A DNA stretch of 64,000 nucleotides from Blautia sp. (GTDB lineage Bacteria; Bacillota; Clostridia; Lachnospirales; Lachnospiraceae), in assembly GCA_017463155.1 (NCBI GenBank), contig JAFTPT010000027.1, positions 1 to 64,000 of the forward strand, given 5' to 3'. Both the position numbers and the translations under genes were made by a program. Below, piece after piece: positions 39,428 through 50,911 of this stretch. The notes under the pieces were generated by a model. The model had not been told where the DNA came from. It saw nothing but the letters and a program-made list of their open reading frames with translations, and ran no database searches. Each line of letters begins with the position of its first letter. Positions within the stretch are counted from its first letter, which is position 1.

Positions 39428-41527
<2,100 letters not shown>

Positions 41528-41594
41528 GCGGAACAGAGGGAAGGACAATCCTATACGGTCCCGATCAAGGGGCATCCTATCATCATACACGGAG

Positions 41595-41650
41595 AAGGTC
41601 ATCCCACAAAGGCGTGGAACGCTTTTGCAGGGGTGGCCTTTTCTGATTTT
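41595..41650 (+). promoter_or_regulatory. ANTAR-type hairpin overlapping terminator, amt leader
   Basis: CCAC (41604-41607) and GTGG (41614-41617) close the hexaloop AAAGGC at 41608-41613. The competing terminator stem is 41595-41605 with 41630-41640 (11 pairs including G-U), followed by TTTTCTGATTTT. The amt ATG lies 21 bases beyond. No clear promoter is seen in the 143-base gap, so this element may control readthrough from glnN. Confidence 0.65.
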
Positions 41651-41670
41651 CAAGAAAGGGGAGACAGAAA

Positions 41671-43443
41671 ATGACGACTGAACTTATGAAAGCCCTTGAT
41701 GGAGAGATATTTGCGGTGTGGTTCCTGATCGGAGCCGCGTTCGTCTTCTGGATGCAGGCCGGCTTTGCCATGTGCGAGGCAGGCTTCACCCGGGCCAAGA
41801 ACGCAGGGAACATCATCATGAAGAACCTGATGGATTTCTGTATCGGCACGGTCATGTGGTTCATCTGCGGTGCGTCCCTGATGCTGGGAGAGAACATCCT
41901 GCACGGCTTTGCGGGCGGTTTCAGCTTTGATGTCTTTACAAAATACGGCAGCTTTGACTATTCCGCGTTCGTATTCAACCTGGTCTTCTGCGCGACGACG
42001 GCGACGATCGTGTCCGGATCGATGGCGGAGAGGACAAAGTTCTCCAGCTACTGCATCTATTCGGCTGTGATCTCGGCGGTCATCTACCCGATCGAGGCAC
42101 ACTGGACCTGGGGCGGCGGATTCCTCGCCCAGTGGGGGTTTCACGATTACGCCGGTTCCAACTGTATCCACATGGTTGGCGGCATCTGCGCTTTTATCGG
42201 CGCCTGGATGCTCGGTCCCAGGATCGGAAAATTCGAGAGAGACCGCCAGGGGAAGGTCACCAAGGTCAACGCATTTCCCGGCCATAACCTGGTCATCGCA
42301 GCCCTGGGCGTGTTCATCCTGTGGCTCGGCTGGTATGGCTTTAACGGGGCGGCAGCCACCGATGTTCCGACGCTCGGATCGGTCTTTCTTACGACAACGG
42401 TGGCACCGGCCGTGGCGACCGTCGTGTGTATGCTGTTTACCTGGATCAAATTCGGGAAGCCGGATGTTTCCATGTGCCTGAACGCCTCCCTGGCGGGCCT
42501 GGTGGCGATCACGGCGCCCTGCGATGTGACGGACTGCGCGGGAGCGGCCATCATCGGCGCGGTATCCGGTCTGCTGGTCGTGTTCGGTGTCTGGTTCAAT
42601 GACAATGTGACCCATGTGGATGATCCGGTCGGAGCTGTGGCCGTCCATATGTTCAACGGGATCTGGGGGACGATCGCGGTCGGCTTGTTTGCCACCGCGT
42701 CCGCCCCGGGCTTTGCCACGGCGGGAATCCGCGAAGGACTTTTCTACGGTGGTGGTTTTGTCCAGCTTGGCAAACAGCTGGGAGGCATGGGAATCACCAT
42801 CGTATGGACGGTCGTGACGATCTTTATCGCCTTTATCGTCATCAAAAAGACCGTCGGACTGCGGGTTACTGAGGAAGAAGAGATCAGCGGCCTTGATTCC
42901 ACGGAGCATGGACTTCCGTCCGCCTATTCCGGATTTGCCATCATGGATATCTCCAACACCATGACCATGCAGGTCAATGAAAACACGAATCTCGGCTCCG
43001 ACAGCTATGAGGAAGCCTCCGAGGCGAAGAGGAAGGCGGCCGTACCGGTGATCCGCGCGGACCAGGCCGGCCTGCCGGGGACGGATACCGGCATCCACAA
43101 GGTCGTCATCATCGCGAAGCTTTCCCGGTATGACGCGCTCAAACGGGCCATGAACGAGCTTGGCGTTACCGGCATGACGGTGACACAGGTCATGGGCTGC
43201 GGTATCGAAAAGGGTGCGGGTGAAAAATACCGGGGCGTCGAGATCGATGCGACGCTTCTTCCCAAGGTCAAGCTGGAGGTCGTGGTCAGCGCGATCCCGG
43301 TGGATCATGTGATCGAAGCAGCCAAAAAGACACTGTATACCGGACATATCGGCGACGGCAAGATCTTTGTCTATCCGGTAAGCAGGGTCGTTAAGATCCG
43401 GACCGGTGAAGAGGATTTTGCAGCTCTGCAGGATGTGGAGTGA
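41671..43443 (+). CDS. amt: ammonium transporter fused to a PII domain
   Basis: 590 aa. Residues 1-410 are an Amt channel with about eleven helices and family motifs (AGFAMCEAGFTRAKNAGNI, HWTWGGGF, GWYGFNG). A linker of about 65 residues leads to a PII (GlnK-type) domain at about 478-590. In PII the uridylylated Tyr of the T-loop (RGAEY) is replaced by Ile (RGVEI), while LPKVKLE and the nucleotide-binding TGHIGDGKIFV are kept. This suggests gating by ATP/ADP and 2-oxoglutarate without uridylylation. GAAAGGGGAGA precedes the ATG. The leader carries an ANTAR-type element. Confidence 0.92.
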   Translation: MTTELMKALDGEIFAVWFLIGAAFVFWMQAGFAMCEAGFTRAKNAGNIIMKNLMDFCIGTVMWFICGASLMLGENILHGFAGGFSFDVFTKYGSFDYSAFVFNLVFCATTATIVSGSMAERTKFSSYCIYSAVISAVIYPIEAHWTWGGGFLAQWGFHDYAGSNCIHMVGGICAFIGAWMLGPRIGKFERDRQGKVTKVNAFPGHNLVIAALGVFILWLGWYGFNGAAATDVPTLGSVFLTTTVAPAVATVVCMLFTWIKFGKPDVSMCLNASLAGLVAITAPCDVTDCAGAAIIGAVSGLLVVFGVWFNDNVTHVDDPVGAVAVHMFNGIWGTIAVGLFATASAPGFATAGIREGLFYGGGFVQLGKQLGGMGITIVWTVVTIFIAFIVIKKTVGLRVTEEEEISGLDSTEHGLPSAYSGFAIMDISNTMTMQVNENTNLGSDSYEEASEAKRKAAVPVIRADQAGLPGTDTGIHKVVIIAKLSRYDALKRAMNELGVTGMTVTQVMGCGIEKGAGEKYRGVEIDATLLPKVKLEVVVSAIPVDHVIEAAKKTLYTGHIGDGKIFVYPVSRVVKIRTGEEDFAALQDVE

Positions 43444-43517
43444 CAAAAGAAGACCTGTCGGGAGCGGTCTGAACAGTGGGATGGAGAAAATGACAGATGG
43501 ATGAAGGAGGTGCGGCT

Positions 43518-46109
43518 ATGGCGGCGTTCGAAAGAGTGTGCTCGGGGATCCCCTCTATGGATAAGGTCCTCGACAATATCAGGCTGGGAGACAATGTGGT
43601 ATGGCGGGTTTCGAGCCTTGGTGAGTTTCACCTGTTCCTGGATCCGTACCTGGAGCAGGCGATCCGGGATCACCGGAACATCATCTATGTCCGGTTCGCC
43701 AGCCATCCACCTCTGACGGAAGGACATCCGGAGATCAGGACGGTCCGGATCGAGCTTTCACATCGGTTTGAGACCTTCACGGCAGCGATCCATACGCTGA
43801 TCGAGCGGGAAGGGCGTGACGCGTTCTATGTATTTGACTGCCTGTCCGAGCTCCAGACAGCGTGGGCGACGGATCTGATGATGGGAAACTTTTTCCGCGT
43901 GACGTGCCCCTTCCTGTTTCAGCTGGATACGGTTGCTTTCTTCCCGCTGATCCGGGGCAAACACTCCATCCGGGCAATCGCGAAGATCCGTGATACCACG
44001 CAGCTGTTCCTGGACGTTTACTCCGACGGAGATACCGTATATGTCCGTCCGGATAAAGTGTGGAACAGGAACTCGGAGACCATGTTTCTTCCGCACGTGT
44101 ATGATCCCCGGACCGGCCGGGCCGATCCGCTTCTGGACGGAGTGCGGGTGAGCCGCTTCTATCAGGTCATGAACCGCTGCCAGCGTCCGGGAGACGAGCA
44201 GAATATCGATGCGTGGGACCGCTTTTTTACCCTGTCGCGCCAGATGCACGAGAACGGAATGGATGTAACACAGGCCTGCTCACGGATGTGTGATATCATG
44301 ATGAGCCGTGACGAAAAAATGAGGATCATGATCAAAAAGCACTTCCGGCCGGAGGATTATTTTTCCGTGCGGGATCATATGATCGGAACGGGGATGATCG
44401 GCGGAAAGGCCTGCGGAATGCTCCTTGCACGAAAAATCACGGAAAACCTGCGGCCGGATCTTGACGGGATCATGGAACCGCACGATTCCTTTTTTATAGG
44501 TTCTGACGTGTTTTACTCCTATATCGTTGAGAACGAGTACTGGGATCTCCGGATCCGGCAGCGGACGGAGGAGGAGTATTTTTCACTTGCGGATACCTTT
44601 GCGCAGTGCCTTCTCTCAGGCAGCTTTTCCCACGAGATGGAGGAGCGTTTTATCAGCCTTCTGGAGTATTACGGACAGGATCCTGTCATCGTCCGTTCGA
44701 GCAGTATCCTGGAGGACGGCTTCGGAAATGCGTTCGCAGGAAAGTATGAATCTGTTTTCTGCTCCAACACGGGAACACTTGAGGAGCGGCTGGAGGAATT
44801 TGAGAATGCGGTCCGGAGGGTCTACGCAAGCACAATGAGCCTGTCTGCACTGGACTACCGGAAGAGAAGGAATCTTGCGGAACGGGATGAACAGATGGCG
44901 ATCCTGGTACAGAGAGTTTCGGGATCGCACTATGACCAGTACTTTATGCCCTGCGCGGCAGGAGTCGGCTACTCCTACAGCCCGTATCGTTTTCTGAAAA
45001 GTCTGGATCCTTCGGCAGGTATGCTGCGTCTGGTCATGGGACTGGGGACGTCGGCCGTGGACCGGACGGAGGGCTCCTACCCGCGGCTGGTGAATCTGGA
45101 CCGGCCGGAGGCGACGACGGCGACGACGGTGTCGGAGATGCACCAGTATTCGCAGCGAAAGCTGGAGGCTGTCAATAAAGAGAAGCGCCAACTGGAACAG
45201 CTCACACTGGATCAGATCGAGAATAAGCTTCCGGTGCATCTGAAGCGGGCACTCCTGGATCACGACCGGGAGGTCGAGGACCGGTTCCGGGAGCAGGGAA
45301 TCTACCGCAGTGTACGGTTTATTTCCTGCGGTGGTCTGGTGGCAAGGAAGAAGCTGATGCTGCAGATCCGGGATCTGATGCAGCTGCTGCAAAAGGAGTA
45401 CGGACAGCCCGTGGATATTGAGTTCACACTGAATCTGTCTGCAGACGGGGAATATGTATTCAACCTGCTCCAGTGCCGGCCGCTGCAGGTCTTCAGGGAC
45501 AAAGGGGAGGTTTTTCTCCCGGAGAAGCTTGAGCAGCAGGAACTGCTTCTGCATTCAAAGGGAGCCTCCATGGGCCTTTCGCGGAACGTGAAGCTGGATC
45601 TGCTTGTGTATGTGGATCCGCAGGCTTACTATCATATGCCATATCACGAGAAGTCCATGGTGGCAAAGGCGGTCGGAAAGGTAAACTGGAAATTCCGGAA
45701 TACGGGGAAGCATATGATGCTGATCGTACCGGGGAGAATAGGCACATCCTCTCCGGAGCTGGGAGTCCCGACGACCTTTTCGGATATCAGTGAATTCGAG
45801 GTCATCTGCGAGGTGGCCGAGTCCGGAGCGGGTTACAATCCGGAATTGTCCTACGGAAGTCATATCTTCCAGGATCTGGTCGAAGCGGAGATCCTGTACA
45901 CGGCTGTCTTCGAAAATGAACAGACCAGGCAGTATCATCCGGAGAAGCTTCTTCAACTGGACAATCTGCTCGGGGAATGGTTTCCGGAATTTTCGGATCT
46001 GAATGAGATCATGAGGATCTGCGATGTGAGCACCAGGGACTGTCGTGTCTACCATGATCTGCGGCACGAGGAGCTGGCGGTAACGATTGAAGCTGGCGGT
46101 AACGATTGA
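43518..46109 (+). CDS. PEP/pyruvate-binding (PPDK_N) domain protein with degenerate KaiC-like N-terminus
   Basis: 863 aa from the ATG at 43518, which has AAGGAGG seven bases upstream. Residues 1-240 resemble a KaiC/RecA-like fold (CSGIPSMDKVLDNIRLGD) but the Walker A position reads SSLGEFH, so nucleotide binding there is probably lost. Residues about 290-660 are the ATP-grasp domain of pyruvate phosphate dikinase/PEP synthase (VRSSSILEDGFGNAFAGKYESVF). The phosphohistidine and PEP-barrel domains are absent. It may phosphorylate an unusual substrate or act as a regulator. Its place between amt and gltB suggests a nitrogen/carbon link. The 3' end carries a 19-bp duplication. Confidence 0.72.
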   Translation: MAAFERVCSGIPSMDKVLDNIRLGDNVVWRVSSLGEFHLFLDPYLEQAIRDHRNIIYVRFASHPPLTEGHPEIRTVRIELSHRFETFTAAIHTLIEREGRDAFYVFDCLSELQTAWATDLMMGNFFRVTCPFLFQLDTVAFFPLIRGKHSIRAIAKIRDTTQLFLDVYSDGDTVYVRPDKVWNRNSETMFLPHVYDPRTGRADPLLDGVRVSRFYQVMNRCQRPGDEQNIDAWDRFFTLSRQMHENGMDVTQACSRMCDIMMSRDEKMRIMIKKHFRPEDYFSVRDHMIGTGMIGGKACGMLLARKITENLRPDLDGIMEPHDSFFIGSDVFYSYIVENEYWDLRIRQRTEEEYFSLADTFAQCLLSGSFSHEMEERFISLLEYYGQDPVIVRSSSILEDGFGNAFAGKYESVFCSNTGTLEERLEEFENAVRRVYASTMSLSALDYRKRRNLAERDEQMAILVQRVSGSHYDQYFMPCAAGVGYSYSPYRFLKSLDPSAGMLRLVMGLGTSAVDRTEGSYPRLVNLDRPEATTATTVSEMHQYSQRKLEAVNKEKRQLEQLTLDQIENKLPVHLKRALLDHDREVEDRFREQGIYRSVRFISCGGLVARKKLMLQIRDLMQLLQKEYGQPVDIEFTLNLSADGEYVFNLLQCRPLQVFRDKGEVFLPEKLEQQELLLHSKGASMGLSRNVKLDLLVYVDPQAYYHMPYHEKSMVAKAVGKVNWKFRNTGKHMMLIVPGRIGTSSPELGVPTTFSDISEFEVICEVAESGAGYNPELSYGSHIFQDLVEAEILYTAVFENEQTRQYHPEKLLQLDNLLGEWFPEFSDLNEIMRICDVSTRDCRVYHDLRHEELAVTIEAGGND

Positions 46110-46110
46110 A
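46073..46110 (+). repeat. 19-bp tandem duplication at gene 3' end
   Basis: GCTGGCGGTAACGATTGAA is present twice in perfect tandem at 46073-46091 and 46092-46110. Because 19 is not a multiple of three, the second copy shifts the frame and ends the PEP-binding protein with AGGND. With one copy the protein would have read on to EEAS and stopped at a TGA only a few codons later. The change is small and looks recent. Confidence 0.9.
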
Positions 46111-46118
46111 GAAGCCTC

Positions 46119-46147
46119 TTGATTTTTGTCATGGTTTGCAGTATACT
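46119..46147 (+). promoter_or_regulatory. promoter of the gltB operon
   Basis: TTGATT (46119-46124), a 17-base spacer and TATACT (46142-46147). The start would be near 46154, giving about 45 bases of RNA before the ANTAR-type hairpin. That segment is itself complementary in places, e.g. TCTGC with GCAGA around TGTG near 46176-46190, but no second A..G hexaloop is clear. Confidence 0.6.
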
Positions 46148-46198
46148 TATCTGAAATATAAAGACAATACTGCAGATCTGCTGTGGCAGAGATCAAAA

Positions 46199-46242
46199 GA
46201 GGCAAAGGCGCTTCGGGTTTACGGGACCCGAAGCGCCTTTTT
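46199..46242 (+). promoter_or_regulatory. ANTAR-type hairpin overlapping terminator, gltB leader
   Basis: GAGGC (46199-46203) pairs with GCTTC (46210-46214, one G-U) around the hexaloop AAAGGC at 46204-46209. The terminator stem is 46204-46218 with 46226-46240, 15 perfect pairs followed by T residues, and it shares its whole 5' side with the hairpin. The gltB ATG is 22 bases downstream. This is the clearest of the three leaders. Confidence 0.8.
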
Positions 46243-46263
46243 GCGTTTACGGGAGGTACGAAG

Positions 46264-49200
46264 ATGACAGATCGGTTTGAACGGATCAGGCGGGAGGGCC
46301 TTTATGACCCGTCCTTCGAGCATGACAACTGCGGCATCGGGGCGGTCATCGATGTGGAGGGACGAAAGAGCCACCAGCTCGTGTGCGACGCGCTCTCCAT
46401 CGTGGAGAACCTGGAGCACAGGGCCGGGAAGGACGCGGAAGGCAAGACCGGCGACGGCGTGGGGATCCTGACCCAGATCCCCCATCGCTTCTTCAAAAAG
46501 AAGCTGGGGGAGCAGGGCATCGTTCTCGGCGGCGAGCGGCAGTACGGCGTCGGGATGTTCTTCTTTCCGGTGAACGACCTGGATATGCGCCAGGCCAGAT
46601 CCATGTTCGAGATCATCACCCGCAAGGCCGGGCTTACGATCCTCGGCTGGCGGGAGGTGGAAACGGATCCTTCCGTCCTCGGGAAAAAAGCCCGGGAATG
46701 CATGCCGAAGATCTGGCAGGTCTTTATCGACAGGCCGGATACGGCGAAAGAGGACATCGACTTTGACCGGATGCTCTACATTGTCCGCAGGGAGTTCGAG
46801 CAGAGCAGCGTCAACACCTACGTACCGTCCCTGTCCTGCCGGACGATCGTCTACAAGGGCATGTTCCTGGTGGGACAGCTCCGGACCTTTTTTACGGATC
46901 TTATGGATCCGGATTACGAATCGGCCATCGCCGTCGTCCACTCCAGGTTTTCGACCAACACCATGCCCAGCTGGAACCGGGCGCACCCGAACCGGCTCAT
47001 CGTCCACAACGGCGAGATCAATACCATCAAGGGAAATGTGGACAAGATGCTCGCCCGGGAGGAGACCATGCACACCGGGATCTTCTCCGAGGAGGATATG
47101 ACCAGGGTACTTCCGGTCATTTCGCAGAGCGGTTCCGACTCGGCCATGCTGGATAACACACTGGAATTCCTGATGATGAGCGGGATGGATCTGCCTCTGG
47201 CGGCCATGATCCTGATCCCGGAGCCCTGGGCCCACAATGAGACATTGTCCCAGGAGGAGAGGGATTTTTACCAGTATTACGCGACGATGATGGAGCCCTG
47301 GGACGGTCCCGCGTCAATCCTGTTTTCAGACGGGGATGTGATGGGCGCGATCCTGGACCGGAACGGCCTTCGTCCTTCCCGCTATGTGGTCACGGATGAC
47401 GGACGACTGATCCTTTCCTCCGAGGTGGGCGTCCTGCCCCTGGACGAAAGCCGCATCATCCGGAAGGAACGGCTTCATCCCGGCAAGATCCTTCTGGTGG
47501 ATACAAAACAGAAGAGGATCATCGAGGATGAGGAGATCAAGGAAAAATACGCACATGCCGAAGCTTACGGGGAATGGCTTGACAGCAACCTGCTGCTCCT
47601 CGGGGATCTGAAGATCCCGAACCGCAAGGTGCCGCACCTGTCCCGGGAAGAACTGAAAAGGCTGCAGAAAGCTTTCGGCTATACCTGGGAGAATTACCAT
47701 GACGGGATCCTGTCCATGGCGTTCTCCGGGCAGGAGCAGATCGGTTCCATGGGCGTCGATACGCCGATCGCGGCGCTTTCCGGGCAGTACCAGCCTCTTT
47801 TCTATTATTTCAAGCAGCTTTTTGCCCAGGTGACCAATCCGCCCATCGACGCGCAGCGGGAGGAGATCGTGACCTCCCGGACCGTCTATGTCGGGAAAAA
47901 CGGAAACCTCCTGGAGGAAAAGCCGGAAAACTGCCATGTACTGAAGATCAACAATCCGATCCTGACCGACCTGGACCTTCTGAAGATCGAGCATATGCAT
48001 AAAGAAGGCTTCCAGGTGGCAAAGGTCTCGACCCTGTACTACAAGAGTACGCCCATGAAGAGAGTCCTTTCCCACCTGTTCGTGGAGGTGGACAAGGCCT
48101 ACCGGCAGGGCGCCAACATCCTGATCCTGTCGGACAGGGGCGTGGATGAAAACCATGTGGCAATCCCGTCGCTCCTCGCTGTGGCGGCCGTGCACAAGCA
48201 CCTGGTTGACACCCGCAAATGCACGGCCATGTCCCTGATCCTGGAATCCGGGGAACCGCGGGAGGTGCATCATTTCGCGACGCTGCTCGGCTACGGCGCT
48301 TCGGCGGTGAATCCCTACCTGGCCTACGCGACGATCGCGGAGCTTCTTGAGGAGGAGCTTCTCGACAAGGATTATTACGCGGCCGTGGAGGATTACGCGA
48401 ACGCTGTCCTGGCCGGCATCGTCAAGATCGCCTCCAAGATGGGCATCTCCACGATCCAGTCCTACCAGGGCAGCAAGATCTTTGAAGCCATCGGCATCTC
48501 GGAGGATGTGATCAATGATTATTTTACCGGTACGGTGAGCCGGGTGGGCGGGATCACCCTCGAGGACATCGGGAAAGCCTGCGACGAGCAGCACAGCCGT
48601 GCCTTTGATCCGCTGGGACGCGCAACAGACCTCGAGCTGACAGCCGCCGGACGGCACAAGGCGCGGAGCCAGGGGGAGAACCACCGCTATAACCCGCAGA
48701 CGATCCACATGCTGCAGAGCGCAGCGCGCGAGGGAAGCTACGAGAAGTTCAAAGAGTATACCCGCATGGTGAACGAGGAAAAGACCGGATACCTGCGAAG
48801 CCTGCTGGAATTTGTCTTTCCTGCAGAAGGGGTTCCGATCGACGAGGTGGAGAGTGCGGACCTGATCGTACAGCGGTTCAAGACCGGAGCCATGTCCTAC
48901 GGCTCGATCTCCGAGGAGGCGCACCAGACGTTGGCGATCGCCATGAATCATCTTCACGGAAAATCCAACAGCGGGGAGGGCGGCGAGAGCGAGGAGAGGA
49001 TCCTGTCCGCGGGTACGGACAATGACAGGAGTTCCGCCATCAAGCAGGTGGCGAGCGGCCGCTTCGGCGTGACGAGCCGGTACCTTGTGAGCGCGAGGGA
49101 GCTGCAGATCAAGATGGCCCAGGGAGCCAAGCCCGGGGAGGGCGGACATCTGCCCGGCCGGAAGGTATATCCCTGGATCGCGAAGACGCGTCACTCCACG

Positions 49201-50835
49201 CCGGGCGTCAGCCTGATCTCTCCGCCGCCCCATCATGATATCTATTCGATCGAGGATCTGGCACAGCTGATCTACGATCTGAAAAACGCGAATAAAAACG
49301 CCCGGATCTCCGTCAAGCTGGTCTCGGAGGCCGGCGTGGGGACCGTGGCGGCCGGCGTAGCCAAGGCCGGGGCCGGCGTGATCCTGATCTCCGGCTACGA
49401 CGGAGGAACGGGGGCGGCGCCTCTTTCCTCCATCCACAACGCGGGACTTCCCTGGGAGCTTGGTCTTTCGGAGACGCACCAGACGCTGGTGGCCAACGGC
49501 CTTCGAAGCCAGGTGGTGATCGAGACGGACGGAAAGCTCATGAGCGGCCGGGACGTGGCGATCGCCGCGATCCTCGGCGCGGAGGAATTCGGTTTTGCCA
49601 CGGCTCCGCTGATCACGCTGGGATGCGTGATGATGCGGGCCTGCCAGTCGGACACCTGTCCGATGGGCGTTGCGACCCAGAACCCGGAGCTGCGGAAATG
49701 CTTTACGGGGAAGCCGGAATATGTCGAAAACTTCATGCGGTTCATTGCGGAGGAACTGCGGGAGATCATGGCTTCCCTGGGGGTCCGTACCGTGGAGGAG
49801 CTGGTCGGCAGGACCGATCTTCTGAAGGTAAAGGAGGATCTGTCCGCACAGCAGAGGCGGCTTGACCTGTCCGGGATCCTCCTTAACATGTCCGGTGTCG
49901 ACCGGGAGGAATCGACCTTCCATCCGGAACGTCTGTATGATTTCCGGCTGGATCAGACGCTGGATGAAAAAGTCCTTCTGGCCGACGCGGCCGTGCAGCA
50001 GGCACTGGACAAAGGAGAGCCGGCGGAGGTTTCCGTTTCTGTACGGAACACGGACCGCACCTTCGGGACGCTTCTCGGCGCGGAGATCACCCGCCGCCAT
50101 CCGGAGGGACTTGCCGATGATACCATCCTTGTCAGCTGCACAGGCTCCGGCGGGCAGAGCTTCGGCGCGTTCATCCCGCGGGGACTGACGCTCCGGCTGA
50201 CCGGCGACAGCAATGATTATTTCGGAAAAGGGCTGTCCGGCGGAAAACTGGTGGTTCAGGCGCCGGAAAACGCCGGCTATGTCCCGCAGGAGAATATCAT
50301 CATCGGGAACGTAGCCCTCTATGGAGCCACCTCGGGGCAGGCGTATGTGGCCGGTATGGCCGGAGAGCGGTTCTGCATCCGGAATTCCGGTGCCACGGCG
50401 GTCGTGGAGGGCGTGGGCGAGCACGGCTGCGAGTATATGACCGGCGGCTGTGTGGTGGTCCTCGGACCGACAGGCAAGAATTTTGCGGCCGGCATGAGCG
50501 GCGGCGTCGCCTATGTGCTGGACGAGGAGAAACATCTGTACAAGAACCTGAACAAGCAGCTGGTGCGCATGGAGACGGTCGAGACGAAGACGGAGCTTCA
50601 GGAGCTGCGGCGGCTGATCGAAGCCCATGTGCAGTATACCGGCTCCCGGCGGGGGCAGGAGGTCCTGGAGAGATTTGAAGAATATGTTCCTCATTTCAAG
50701 AAGATCATTCCGGCCGACTATAAGGAAATGCTCCGGCTGATCGCCCGGAGCGAGGAGCAGGGCGCAGATCCGGAGACGGCCAGGATCGAGGCCTTCCGGG
50801 CCTTTATAACTACGGATGAGCCGACAGCCTCCTGA
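46264..50835 (+). CDS. gltB: glutamate synthase, large subunit
   Basis: 1523 aa, normal full length. The N-terminal glutaminase begins at Cys 23 (EHDNCGIG), so the first 22 residues are a removable propeptide. The FMN-binding synthase domain contains GAKPGEGGHLPG and the 3Fe-4S site CQSDTCPMG near 1127. The C-terminal glycine-rich beta-helix (GXGXG) domain follows. It transfers the glutamine amide to 2-oxoglutarate. GGGAGG precedes the ATG at 46264. Control is by the promoter and hairpin/terminator leader just upstream. It starts an apparent operon of glutamine-using enzymes running to 62082. Confidence 0.96.
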   Translation: MTDRFERIRREGLYDPSFEHDNCGIGAVIDVEGRKSHQLVCDALSIVENLEHRAGKDAEGKTGDGVGILTQIPHRFFKKKLGEQGIVLGGERQYGVGMFFFPVNDLDMRQARSMFEIITRKAGLTILGWREVETDPSVLGKKARECMPKIWQVFIDRPDTAKEDIDFDRMLYIVRREFEQSSVNTYVPSLSCRTIVYKGMFLVGQLRTFFTDLMDPDYESAIAVVHSRFSTNTMPSWNRAHPNRLIVHNGEINTIKGNVDKMLAREETMHTGIFSEEDMTRVLPVISQSGSDSAMLDNTLEFLMMSGMDLPLAAMILIPEPWAHNETLSQEERDFYQYYATMMEPWDGPASILFSDGDVMGAILDRNGLRPSRYVVTDDGRLILSSEVGVLPLDESRIIRKERLHPGKILLVDTKQKRIIEDEEIKEKYAHAEAYGEWLDSNLLLLGDLKIPNRKVPHLSREELKRLQKAFGYTWENYHDGILSMAFSGQEQIGSMGVDTPIAALSGQYQPLFYYFKQLFAQVTNPPIDAQREEIVTSRTVYVGKNGNLLEEKPENCHVLKINNPILTDLDLLKIEHMHKEGFQVAKVSTLYYKSTPMKRVLSHLFVEVDKAYRQGANILILSDRGVDENHVAIPSLLAVAAVHKHLVDTRKCTAMSLILESGEPREVHHFATLLGYGASAVNPYLAYATIAELLEEELLDKDYYAAVEDYANAVLAGIVKIASKMGISTIQSYQGSKIFEAIGISEDVINDYFTGTVSRVGGITLEDIGKACDEQHSRAFDPLGRATDLELTAAGRHKARSQGENHRYNPQTIHMLQSAAREGSYEKFKEYTRMVNEEKTGYLRSLLEFVFPAEGVPIDEVESADLIVQRFKTGAMSYGSISEEAHQTLAIAMNHLHGKSNSGEGGESEERILSAGTDNDRSSAIKQVASGRFGVTSRYLVSARELQIKMAQGAKPGEGGHLPGRKVYPWIAKTRHSTPGVSLISPPPHHDIYSIEDLAQLIYDLKNANKNARISVKLVSEAGVGTVAAGVAKAGAGVILISGYDGGTGAAPLSSIHNAGLPWELGLSETHQTLVANGLRSQVVIETDGKLMSGRDVAIAAILGAEEFGFATAPLITLGCVMMRACQSDTCPMGVATQNPELRKCFTGKPEYVENFMRFIAEELREIMASLGVRTVEELVGRTDLLKVKEDLSAQQRRLDLSGILLNMSGVDREESTFHPERLYDFRLDQTLDEKVLLADAAVQQALDKGEPAEVSVSVRNTDRTFGTLLGAEITRRHPEGLADDTILVSCTGSGGQSFGAFIPRGLTLRLTGDSNDYFGKGLSGGKLVVQAPENAGYVPQENIIIGNVALYGATSGQAYVAGMAGERFCIRNSGATAVVEGVGEHGCEYMTGGCVVVLGPTGKNFAAGMSGGVAYVLDEEKHLYKNLNKQLVRMETVETKTELQELRRLIEAHVQYTGSRRGQEVLERFEEYVPHFKKIIPADYKEMLRLIARSEEQGADPETARIEAFRAFITTDEPTAS

Positions 50836-50911
50836 CCGGACACAGGACCAGGCACGAGACAGACGTTTATACAAAAAGAAACGGCCAGAGCTTTTTGCGA
50901 GGAGATAGACG

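Noticed and set aside
47326-50874. Very long open frame on the minus strand, 1182 codons, opposite gltB
   Set aside because: It is the antisense shadow of a well-supported gene in GC-rich DNA: no ribosome site, low-complexity His/Arg/Leu-rich composition and no domain. The same applies to 2420-5515, 50867-53815 and 53894-55867 on the minus strand.
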